The notes beneath the pieces were generated by a model. The model was not told the DNA's origin, did no database searches, and saw nothing but the letters and a program-made list of their open reading frames with translations. A program made the translations under genes and the position numbers. Positions 37,579-45,264 of a DNA stretch of 64,000 nt are shown here, in pieces; the first letter of the stretch is position 1; each line of letters starts with the position of its first letter. Source of the DNA: Marinomonas algicola (GTDB taxonomy: Bacteria > Pseudomonadota > Gammaproteobacteria > Pseudomonadales > Marinomonadaceae); the NCBI RefSeq assembly GCF_014805825.1, contig NZ_CP061941.1:992001-1056000 (forward strand), read 5' to 3'.

Positions 37579-39942
37579 GTGTCGGTATACAACAATATGA
37601 AAAAAAAGCTGACTATAAAAGTGGCAGGCAAGCTGGCGATAGTGTTGTTATGTGCTTTAGTTGTCGCTACATTTGGTTCCTATATTTTTGCTGATAAAAG
37701 AGCGACGAATGAGTATGAGAGTCGGCTAATTACGTTGGATGAGGAATTATCGGTATATGCCGATTTAATCTCAGGGCCGGTATGGGGCTTTGACTATAAG
37801 ACGGTAGAGAGCATTTTATCTATTCTTATAAGCCAGCCAGATATTATTAATATTGTTGTTCTTGATCATAATGAGCAACAAATAGTCACATTATTATCTA
37901 AGGATAAAGGTGCGACTGTATTAATTAGCCATTCTCTGCCCGTGCTTTTTAGCCGGTCTGGTTTCGAGAAGCAAATTGGTCGATTACTTGTTAGTGTAGG
38001 TAATGACTCTTTGCTGTCAAAAAGAAAAGAAACCCTCTATGATCTGGTTTCTTTATCAATCGGTATTTTCTTCTTACTTTCGATCGCGTCCTGGTTATTT
38101 GTCAAGTTCGTTGTTTCAAGACCATTAAATGCAATTCTTTTAACCATTAACGAGACTACAAAAGACGATCATTTTAGCCGTGTTGATTGCTCTTGTAATG
38201 ATGAGTTCGGTATTGTAATTGACGGGTACAATAATCTTCAAAAACGCCTTAAAAGCCAACACGATCACCTTATTGAAAGCGGCCGAAGGATCACCACTCT
38301 TTATAATACAACACCATCCGTTTTATTCAGCCTGTCGCTTGAGGGTGATATTATTGATGCGAATGATTACTTTATTGACTATTTTGGGTTGTCACGAGAA
38401 AAGGCGATTAATCAGCCTTTTATGAATTTTATAGATTCGGATAGTTTTAATATTCATGATGACTTTTTGTCTCCTTTATTAGTAAATCAAGAAGTTCATG
38501 AGATATTTATTATGGTCAACAAGGGGGATGATTGTTGCCCTGTGCTATTGGATGCGAAGCTGCATTTTGAGCATGATTCTCAAATAGTTCTCGCTGTGAT
38601 GACCGATATATCCGGTCTTGTTGCAACCCAAAAAGAATTAGATCATCAAGCCACTCATGATTTGTTAACTGGATTATTGAATCGATTTGGATTTCAAAAT
38701 CGAGTTGAAAAACGCTTAGTAGATTGTTCAAGTTCAGACGCGTATGCACTAATAATGATTGATCTTGACCACTTTAAATCAATTAATGATATTTTTGGTC
38801 ATCAAATGGGTGATTCAATTATCAAGATCTTATCTAAGCGAATAATCGAAAACCTTCCTGACGATGCCGTTATTGCTCGATTGGGGGGAGATGAATTTGC
38901 CGTTTTGATTAAAGGGCAGATTGGTGGGAGTACTCAAGGTTTTGATGTCTCTTGCTGTTGTCGTCGTATTCTAGCCTGTCTTTCGCAGTCCATTCTTATT
39001 GAAAATAGGACGATGAATTTATCCGGTTCGTTAGGGGTATCTTATTACCCTAAGGATGCCTCTTCCGTTAACGAGTTGCTTAGAAATGCAGATATTGCTA
39101 TGTATAGAGCAAAGCAAATGGGCAGGGGGACAGAGTATGTTTTTGAGCACGCTTTGCAACATGAAATTACTGAGAAAGCGCGTTATGAAGAAATTCTAAG
39201 GCGAGCATTAGAAGAAGACTTAGTTATAGTCTTCTATCAGCCGATTATCGACTTAAGCTCTCAAGCTATTGTCGGCGCTGAGGCGTTGGTCAGGCTTAAA
39301 GATCCAGACACCGGAAAAATTGTTTTTCCTGATTCATTTATTTCGATAGCTGAAGAAACGGGACTCATCATTCAGCTTGGTGAGAAGGTGTTGCAACAAT
39401 CTGTTGAAGATATCCAGAAGTTGAGACGCGAATTTAATAATGACTTTTATGTGAGTGTTAATTTTTCAAATAGACAGTTTCAGCAGGATAATTTGGTGAC
39501 CACAGTTGTTTCCATCTTAGAGGAAAATAATTTACCCCCTGCGTCTTTATTGGTTGAGTTAACGGAAAGCTTATTAATTCAAAATAATTCTCAAAGCCAT
39601 GATGTCCTTACCGCTTTACATGATCTAGGGTGTAAACTAGCTATTGATGATTTTGGTACGGGTTATTCAGCACTCAGTTATCTAAATCAATTTCCAATCG
39701 ATATTTTAAAAATTGACCGCTCTTTTATTGCGAATTGCGAGTCTAATTTAACCGATCAGTCTCTTGTTGCTGCGATACTTAACATGAGTAAAGGATTAGG
39801 ATTAAAGGTGGTGGCCGAAGGTGTTGAAAATGATTTTCAAAAAGCATTTTTACTTTCGAAAGAGTGTCATTTAGGTCAGGGCTATTTATTTAGCCGCCCC
39901 GTCCCTTTTGATGATTTTGTTCGTTACATTAAGAATTACTAA
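37579..39942 (+). CDS. Membrane GGDEF/EAL protein with PAS domain
   Basis: 787 aa from GTG 37579; the ATG at 37597 is an alternative. Order: membrane segment about 19-37, periplasmic sensor, second segment about 158-178, HAMP, PAS (about 230-350), GGDEF domain with intact RLGGDEF (Gly436-Phe440), and EAL domain with EAL at 568-570, DDFGTGYSAL, LKIDRSF and AEGVEN. Both catalytic motifs look complete, so the protein could both make and degrade cyclic-di-GMP, with the balance set by the sensor. Target and signal are unknown. It is monocistronic with a terminator after it. Confidence 0.88.
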   Translation: MSVYNNMKKKLTIKVAGKLAIVLLCALVVATFGSYIFADKRATNEYESRLITLDEELSVYADLISGPVWGFDYKTVESILSILISQPDIINIVVLDHNEQQIVTLLSKDKGATVLISHSLPVLFSRSGFEKQIGRLLVSVGNDSLLSKRKETLYDLVSLSIGIFFLLSIASWLFVKFVVSRPLNAILLTINETTKDDHFSRVDCSCNDEFGIVIDGYNNLQKRLKSQHDHLIESGRRITTLYNTTPSVLFSLSLEGDIIDANDYFIDYFGLSREKAINQPFMNFIDSDSFNIHDDFLSPLLVNQEVHEIFIMVNKGDDCCPVLLDAKLHFEHDSQIVLAVMTDISGLVATQKELDHQATHDLLTGLLNRFGFQNRVEKRLVDCSSSDAYALIMIDLDHFKSINDIFGHQMGDSIIKILSKRIIENLPDDAVIARLGGDEFAVLIKGQIGGSTQGFDVSCCCRRILACLSQSILIENRTMNLSGSLGVSYYPKDASSVNELLRNADIAMYRAKQMGRGTEYVFEHALQHEITEKARYEEILRRALEEDLVIVFYQPIIDLSSQAIVGAEALVRLKDPDTGKIVFPDSFISIAEETGLIIQLGEKVLQQSVEDIQKLRREFNNDFYVSVNFSNRQFQQDNLVTTVVSILEENNLPPASLLVELTESLLIQNNSQSHDVLTALHDLGCKLAIDDFGTGYSALSYLNQFPIDILKIDRSFIANCESNLTDQSLVAAILNMSKGLGLKVVAEGVENDFQKAFLLSKECHLGQGYLFSRPVPFDDFVRYIKNY

Positions 39943-39943
39943 T

Positions 39944-39984
39944 TACACATAAATACACTCGATTAGTCGTTGTACTTATGTGTA
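39944..39984. terminator. Bidirectional terminator between GGDEF/EAL gene and panD
   Basis: TACACATAAATAC at 39944-39956 pairs with GTACTTATGTGTA at 39972-39984 with one internal mismatch. TTTTA follows on the plus strand. The position between convergent genes suits a shared terminator. Confidence 0.7.
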
Positions 39985-39995
39985 TTTTATAGAGT

Positions 39996-40376
39996 TTAAT
40001 CTACCTGAACAGGAATGCTGTTTGTTGTTCTTTCAACGGAATTATCCTGATTTAAATAGACGAGTGCTGGCTTGAATTCCTCTGCTTCTCTTTCGTCCAT
40101 CTGTCCATAAGCAGCGATAATAATACGATCACCAACCTGAACTCTTCTTGCTGCGGCTCCATTCATAGAAATGGTGCCGGACCCAGCTTCAGCAAGAATG
40201 ACATAGGTATGGAATCTCTCTCCATTTGAAACGTTGTAGATATCAATTTTTTCAAACTCTCTTAATCCTGCTCGCTTTACAAGATCGCTGTCGATAGCAC
40301 ATGAACCGTCATACCAGAGTTCAGCTTGAGTTACGCATGCCATATGTAGCTTGCCTTTGAGTAACGTTATTTGCAT
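39996..40376 (-). CDS. panD: Aspartate 1-decarboxylase
   Basis: 126 aa pyruvoyl enzyme producing beta-alanine for pantothenate and CoA. The self-cleavage site is visible as WYDGSCAID, with Gly24-Ser25 the processed bond and Ser25 becoming the pyruvoyl group. Other conserved parts are NGERFHTYVI and the tetramer core SGTISMNGAAARRVQVGDRIIIAAYGQ (described from 83 onwards). The length is normal. It ends the minus-strand dap-side cluster and is 52 bp after the preceding conserved gene. Other pan genes are not in the window. Confidence 0.94.
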   Translation of the reverse strand: MQITLLKGKLHMACVTQAELWYDGSCAIDSDLVKRAGLREFEKIDIYNVSNGERFHTYVILAEAGSGTISMNGAAARRVQVGDRIIIAAYGQMDEREAEEFKPALVYLNQDNSVERTTNSIPVQVD

Positions 40377-40428
40377 GGATCTTTTTTCTCTATTTTGTGT
40401 TGTTATGGAAAATCTATTAATAAGTCAT

Positions 40429-40803
40429 TTATTTCCAGATAAAGGGGCCTTCTTTGAACTGATTTATGCTCCACCATTGGTCTGGGTCAGAGTCATCTTC
40501 TTCTTCCCAGCCATTATAATTGCAGCGAACTTCACAATCTAGGTCATGGAATGCTTGCTTTGCACACTCTATATCGTCTTTCCATGGTGTGTCAGGCGAA
40601 TCAAACCAAACTGAGGTAAACCTTTTTCCTGCGGCTTCTTCAAGGATAACGACTTTTATAGGGGTATGATTATGCTCCACCGTTAGCGATGTGCTGGTAC
40701 CTTGAGTTATTGGATCATGCACAATGGTAAACTGCTTATCTAGCCAATCTAAAATGGATCTTGTTTTACAAGATAGAAGATAAATTTCTATGTCTGGTTG
40801 CAT
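40429..40803 (-). CDS. Conserved hypothetical protein
   Basis: 124 aa, soluble and acidic. Notable segments are VWFDSPDTPWKDDIECAKQAF at about residues 67-87, DCEVRCNYNGWEE, and the Trp-rich end QWWSINQFKEGPFIW. Similar proteins with the SPDTPW and EVRC patterns occur in pseudomonads and relatives as far as I recall, without an assigned function. It starts 3 bp after the small membrane protein gene, suggesting co-transcription with it and with dapE. Confidence 0.6.
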   Translation of the reverse strand: MQPDIEIYLLSCKTRSILDWLDKQFTIVHDPITQGTSTSLTVEHNHTPIKVVILEEAAGKRFTSVWFDSPDTPWKDDIECAKQAFHDLDCEVRCNYNGWEEEDDSDPDQWWSINQFKEGPFIWK

Positions 40804-40806
40804 GGT

Positions 40807-41085
40807 CTATTTTTTATCCTTGCTGTTGATCATGTGATAGATTCGTAAAACACTCATTGATAAGTAGCCTACAAGTGTCCAAATGACACCAATTGAAGAA
40901 ATAACAATGCCAAAAAGAGCTAAAATTTCTTGTGAATGGGAAGAGGCTAACACCCTATCTGACATGATGAGTATTAAACTGCCGAAAACGAACAATAGTC
41001 CACCTTGTATCAGTCTTGCAAAAGCTTTTCTTGGATTATTACCCAATGTCATGGCTAGAGAATGCAATCGGCGTTTTTTTTTCAT
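40807..41085 (-). CDS. Small inner-membrane protein, two predicted membrane segments
   Basis: 92 aa from the ATG at 41085; a TTG six codons upstream would overlap dapE by 14 bases. The N-terminus is strongly basic (MKKKRRLHS), followed by hydrophobic segments at about residues 26-45 (LLFVFGSLILIM) and 55-76 (LALFGIVISSIGVIWTLVGYL). No domain is recognised. It sits between dapE and the 124 aa gene with gaps of 4 and 3 bp, so it is part of that transcription unit. Function unknown. Confidence 0.6.
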   Translation of the reverse strand: MKKKRRLHSLAMTLGNNPRKAFARLIQGGLLFVFGSLILIMSDRVLASSHSQEILALFGIVISSIGVIWTLVGYLSMSVLRIYHMINSKDKK

Positions 41086-41089
41086 TGTC

Positions 41090-42232
41090 TTATTTTGAGG
41101 CAAATAAATTGGTGAGAATGCCTTCGTATACTCTCGAAAGTTGATTTAAGCTCTCGGCATCTACTTGTTCATTGATTTGGTGAATTGTTGCATTGATAGG
41201 ACCAAGTTCAACTACTTGCGTGCCCATTTTTGCAATAAAGCGACCATCAGAAGTGCCTCCAGTCGTGGATAGCTCTGGGGTAATGCTCAACTCAGTCTGA
41301 ATTGACTTTACCATAGCATCAACTAATTCACCTGGGCGAGTGAGAAATGGTAGCCCATTATAGGTCCATTTTATATCGTAATTAAGGTTATGTTTATCAA
41401 GTATGAAAATAACTTTTTCTTTTAATTTGTCGAAATTAAGCTCCGATGAAAAGCGAAAGTTAAATTGCGCAAGTAAAGAGCCCGGGACGATATTGGTTGC
41501 CCCTGTGCCAGAGTTTATATTGGAAATTTGGAAACTTGTTGGTGGGAAGAAATCGTTACCATTATCCCAATGCGCATTAGCCAGCTCATCTAATGCTGGA
41601 GCGGCTAAGTGTATAGGGTTTATTGCTAGATGCGGGTAAGCTACGTGCCCTTGTTTGCCATGAATGGTTAAATCGCCGCTAAAAGAGCCTCTACGGCCAT
41701 TTTTGATGATGTCCCCCAATTGGTTTGTGCTTGACGGCTCTCCAACAATGCACCAGTCGACGGTTTCCTTTCTTTCCATTAGAGTATCCACTACGCGAGT
41801 TGTTCCGTCAACAAACGGACCTTCCTCATCACTGGTTATCAGAAATGATATTTGGCCTTCGTGGTTTGGGTGTTTCTCAATAAAGTTTTCAACTGCAATG
41901 ATCATGGAGGCTAAGCTGCCTTTCATGTCGGCCGCGCCACGACCATATAGAATACCGTCAATGATTTTTGGCTCGAATGGCGGCACCTTCCATTGATCTA
42001 AAGGACCTGTGGGAACCACATCAGTATGGCCTGCAAAGCAAAGGTTTGGTCCAGAGGTCCCACGTTTAGCATAAAAGTTTTTTACATCGCCAAAAGGCAT
42101 TTTTTCGACATGAAAACCAATGGCTTCTAGGCGTTTGATCATAAGTTCTTGGCAGCCTGCGTCTTCTGGTGTTACAGAGGGACGAGACATGAGGTCAATT
42201 GCGAGATCTAAAGTGGGTGATATCATGGTCAT
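41090..42232 (-). CDS. dapE: Succinyl-diaminopimelate desuccinylase
   Basis: 380 aa M20-family zinc hydrolase releasing LL-diaminopimelate from its N-succinyl derivative, for lysine and peptidoglycan. Metal and catalytic motifs: AGHTDVVPTG (His69, Asp71), GRGAADMKGS, the TSDEEGP catalytic Glu region, and TGGTSDGRF near the C-terminus. The start context MTMISPT gives normal length. Together with dapC and dapD on the same strand, three consecutive steps of the succinylase branch are encoded within 4.2 kb. Confidence 0.95.
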   Translation of the reverse strand: MTMISPTLDLAIDLMSRPSVTPEDAGCQELMIKRLEAIGFHVEKMPFGDVKNFYAKRGTSGPNLCFAGHTDVVPTGPLDQWKVPPFEPKIIDGILYGRGAADMKGSLASMIIAVENFIEKHPNHEGQISFLITSDEEGPFVDGTTRVVDTLMERKETVDWCIVGEPSSTNQLGDIIKNGRRGSFSGDLTIHGKQGHVAYPHLAINPIHLAAPALDELANAHWDNGNDFFPPTSFQISNINSGTGATNIVPGSLLAQFNFRFSSELNFDKLKEKVIFILDKHNLNYDIKWTYNGLPFLTRPGELVDAMVKSIQTELSITPELSTTGGTSDGRFIAKMGTQVVELGPINATIHQINEQVDAESLNQLSRVYEGILTNLFASK

Positions 42233-42297
42233 TCTTTACCTTTTTTGCCTATTTGGTTATCGTATCTATTAATCAACCAATGTATAGGGCAATGAAA

Positions 42298-42534
42298 ATG
42301 AAATTTGGATTAGTGAGTATTATTTGTATTGGTCTATACGGTTGTGCGGTTCAACCCCAAGGGCAAATATCTCAAAAAAGTGTGTATTACTTGCCATTAG
42401 TGCAATCTGATGCTGGCCCTAAAGATCAGCAAAATATTCAAGTTCAGCATATTTCTGATCAACCCAAATACAGTACACCGGTAAAAAATGGCACGCCAGT
42501 CACTCATTCTACCTATTCGCCAGTGATCCAATAG
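42298..42534 (+). CDS. Small putative lipoprotein inside the dap cluster
   Basis: 78 aa from the ATG at 42298, chosen because AGGG lies 8 bases upstream and the product then begins with a compact signal MKFGLVSIICIGLYGC, whose lipobox is LYGC. A longer open frame upstream lacks this logic and overlaps dapE. The mature part is Gln/Ser/Pro rich, with no predicted fold (AVQPQGQISQKSVYYLPLVQ). It is on the opposite strand to its neighbours, divergent from dapE and abutting the Spx/ArsC-like gene end by 6 bp. Function unknown. Confidence 0.55.
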   Translation: MKFGLVSIICIGLYGCAVQPQGQISQKSVYYLPLVQSDAGPKDQQNIQVQHISDQPKYSTPVKNGTPVTHSTYSPVIQ

Positions 42535-42540
42535 CGGTTG

Positions 42541-42885
42541 CTAAGAGAATATTTTTTGATATTCTTCAGCTTTAAAGCCAAGGATTATATTCTCTTCTTT
42601 TACTATTAATGGGCGCTTAATAATAGACGGAGATTCGAGCAGGACTTTTTTGGCTAAAGCATCAGACATACTGTTTTTTTCTTCCTCGCTCAGTTTTCTC
42701 CAAGTGGTGCCTCTTTTGTTTGCGAGCGCTTCCCATCCTAACGTGTTAATCCACTGATCAAGAAGCGCTTCATTTAATGCCCCTTTTTTATAATCATGAA
42801 ATTCATAGGGAATGTCGGATTCCTCTAGCCACTTAAAGGCTTTTTTCATGGTGTCACAGTTTTTTATGCCATAAACTTGAATCAT
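42541..42885 (-). CDS. Spx/ArsC-family protein (YffB-like)
   Basis: 114 aa from the ATG at 42885, which has an AGGAG site at good distance; the frame continues 17 codons further upstream but without support. Thioredoxin-like fold with KNCDTMKKAFKWL near the N-terminus: one cysteine (CDT) is in the ArsC active-site position. The C-terminal half reads SIIKRPLIVKEENIILGF, the cis-Pro signature. YffB-type proteins are not true arsenate reductases; their role is unclear, though they regularly sit beside dapE/dapD in gammaproteobacteria, as here. Confidence 0.8.
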   Translation of the reverse strand: MIQVYGIKNCDTMKKAFKWLEESDIPYEFHDYKKGALNEALLDQWINTLGWEALANKRGTTWRKLSEEEKNSMSDALAKKVLLESPSIIKRPLIVKEENIILGFKAEEYQKIFS

Positions 42886-42987
42886 TTTTTCAGCTCCTAA
42901 ACTGTCTTGTGTAGAACGAAATGTTTTGCTCAACAAAGCAGGTAGCTTTCAAGCTGACTGAAAAGCTACCCATATTTTAGTGTGTAC

Positions 42988-44022
42988 TTAATTAGCGTGT
43001 AGGGCTGAATTTAATGCAATGGCGGATTTGTTTGTTTTGCATTCAATTGTGCCTGTAGCTGAATTACGGCGGAACAATAAGTCAGATTGACCTGAAAGTT
43101 CGCGCGCTTTCACAACAGTGACAACCTCATTGTTTTCATCAAGAACGGTTACTTTAGAACCGGCTGTAATGTATAGGCCTGATTCCACTGTACAACGATC
43201 GCCAATACCAATACCAATACCAGCATTGGCACCAATTAGACATTCGTTGCCCACCGCTATAACGATGTTACCACCACCTGAAAGTGTTCCCATTGTTGAG
43301 CAGCCACCACCAAGGTCAGAACCATTGCCGACAACGACACCTGCCGAGATTCGACCCTCAACCATACTCGTACCTAATGTGCCTGCATTAAAGTTCACAA
43401 AACCCTCATGCATAACGGTTGTGCCTTCACCAAGATGAGCGCCCAAGCGAATGCGTGCAGCATCGCCAACACGTATGCCAGTTGGAACAACAAAGTTGAC
43501 CATTTTGGGGAACTTATCCACACTGAATACTTCAATGGTTTTGCCATCCATTCTTGCGTTTAGCTGTCGGTCAGCTAATTCGCGAACATCAATAGGGCCT
43601 TCACTGGTCCAGGCGGTATTAATTAATAGCCCAAACATTCCAGATAGATCCGTGCCATGAGGTTTAACTAAGCGATGAGAAATAAGCTGCAGTTTTAGGT
43701 AGGCATCGGCAGGGTTGGTAGGGGCGGAATCTTCTGCTAATACGCATAATACAACGGGTTGTGTGGACGCTTTTAAGCGAGACGCTAGCTCGGCTTGTTG
43801 GATGTTACCTGCTTTTAATAGCGCCATATGCAGACGATTTAAATCACTTTCATCAAGAATAAGAGTTTCATTACCACCTTTGTAATTTGTGCTTTCGTTT
43901 AAGGCGTTAAATGTGTCTGTTTCAGGGTTAATCACCGGAGTAGGGTAGAATACTTCTAACCATTCGCCTTCTTTGTTTTGCGTACCAATACCTAGACCAA
44001 AAGAAAAAATGTGATTTGCCAT
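42988..44022 (-). CDS. dapD: Tetrahydrodipicolinate N-succinyltransferase
   Basis: 344 aa from the ATG at 44022 (GGAG 6 bases upstream), the same length as the Pseudomonas-type enzyme and much longer than E. coli DapD. It transfers succinyl from succinyl-CoA to tetrahydrodipicolinate. The C-terminal half is a left-handed beta-helix with hexapeptide repeats (RIRLGAHLGEGTTVMHEGFV, then VGNGSDLGGGCSTMGTLSGG). The N-terminal domain opens with MANHIFSFGLGIGT. It lies 28 bp after dapC. Confidence 0.94.
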   Translation of the reverse strand: MANHIFSFGLGIGTQNKEGEWLEVFYPTPVINPETDTFNALNESTNYKGGNETLILDESDLNRLHMALLKAGNIQQAELASRLKASTQPVVLCVLAEDSAPTNPADAYLKLQLISHRLVKPHGTDLSGMFGLLINTAWTSEGPIDVRELADRQLNARMDGKTIEVFSVDKFPKMVNFVVPTGIRVGDAARIRLGAHLGEGTTVMHEGFVNFNAGTLGTSMVEGRISAGVVVGNGSDLGGGCSTMGTLSGGGNIVIAVGNECLIGANAGIGIGIGDRCTVESGLYITAGSKVTVLDENNEVVTVVKARELSGQSDLLFRRNSATGTIECKTNKSAIALNSALHAN

Positions 44023-44050
44023 TGCTGTCTCCATAAAATAAAGGGGGAAG

Positions 44051-45253
44051 TTAAGGTGTTTTGATGTTATTTAGAATAAAGTTTTTAATTCTGTTTACGG
44101 CTTCTATGCAGTTTATTTCATCCGCTACCAGAGCCATTCTTACGTGATGTTTGCCAGGATTCACTCCATTGACTGAGCGAGCCAAGTATTGTCCTGGAAG
44201 GACCAGTACAGATTCTTGCTGATAAAGTTCTCGGCAAAAAGTTTCATCATCCATATCCGTTTTAGGCCATAGATAAAAAGCGGCTTCTGGGTGGGAAATT
44301 GACATTACTGGTGAAAGAATGTCAATTGCCGCCTTGAATTTTTTACGATAAAGATGACGATTTTCTAAAACGTGCTCTTCATCCTGCCACGCTAAAATTG
44401 AAGCCGCTTGATGATGGGGTGGCATGGCGCAGCCCTGGTAAGTACGATACAGTAAAAATGCTTTTAGAATATCGGCGTCTCCAGCAACGAAACCAGAACG
44501 TAAACCGGGTAAATTCGACCTTTTTGATAATGAATGAAATACTAAGCAATTTTGATAACCTTCATTCCCAAGCTTTTCACAAGCTTCTAATAGGCCAAGT
44601 GGCTTCTTAGATTCATCAAAATAAATTTCTGAATAGCACTCGTCTGCAATTAATGTAAAGTTGTACGTTTTGGCTTTTTCTATTAAAAAACCATACTCTT
44701 CCAATGACGTCAGACTTCCTGTTGGGTTATTGGGTGAGCATACGAAAACAATTTTGCAGCGTTCCCAAACTGAGTTCGGGACGTCTTTATAGTTTATTTG
44801 GTAATTATTGTTAGCATCACAGTTTAGGAAGTGAAGCTCGGCTCCTGCGAGTATGCCAGCACCTTCATAAATCTGATAAAAAGGATTGGGGCTAATAATG
44901 AGATCCTTGCCATTACTGTCGATCAGTGTCTGGGTAATAGCAAATAAGGCTTCTCTTGTCCCTGTTACAGGGATAACTTGAGACTTTGGGTCTAACGATG
45001 CTAGAGAGAAGCGTGTTTTGCACCATTGAGCGATGGCTTCACTTAGGGCTGGGTCACCTTTCGTTAAAGGGTATTTACTGATGCCGTTTAGATTTTGAGC
45101 TAAACAGTCTTTAACGAATTGAGGTGCGGCATGCTGTGGCTCACCAATGGTGAGCTTGATGAGCTCTTTTTCTGGGTGCGGCTTAATATCGGCAAGCAAG
45201 TTCGCTAATTTTTCAAAAGGGTAAGGGTGTAAAGATTGAATATGTGGGTTCAT
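44051..45253 (-). CDS. dapC: Succinyldiaminopimelate aminotransferase
   Basis: 400 aa class I/II PLP aminotransferase. The opening MNPHIQSLHPYPFEKLANLL is characteristic of the DapC group in pseudomonads and relatives. Cofactor residues: PNNPTGS, the ADECYSEIYF Asp/Tyr block, and PLP-Lys in FHSLSKRSNLPGLRSGF. It performs the transamination between DapD and DapE, so the cluster supplies the whole succinylase branch. It is 11 bp after glnD. Confidence 0.9.
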   Translation of the reverse strand: MNPHIQSLHPYPFEKLANLLADIKPHPEKELIKLTIGEPQHAAPQFVKDCLAQNLNGISKYPLTKGDPALSEAIAQWCKTRFSLASLDPKSQVIPVTGTREALFAITQTLIDSNGKDLIISPNPFYQIYEGAGILAGAELHFLNCDANNNYQINYKDVPNSVWERCKIVFVCSPNNPTGSLTSLEEYGFLIEKAKTYNFTLIADECYSEIYFDESKKPLGLLEACEKLGNEGYQNCLVFHSLSKRSNLPGLRSGFVAGDADILKAFLLYRTYQGCAMPPHHQAASILAWQDEEHVLENRHLYRKKFKAAIDILSPVMSISHPEAAFYLWPKTDMDDETFCRELYQQESVLVLPGQYLARSVNGVNPGKHHVRMALVADEINCIEAVNRIKNFILNNIKTP

Positions 45254-45264
45254 GCTTTTCTCAT

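Noticed and set aside
43118..43660. Plus-strand open frames opposite dapD
   Set aside because: They are antisense to a strongly conserved gene and have Pro/Ser/Thr-rich shadow-frame composition.
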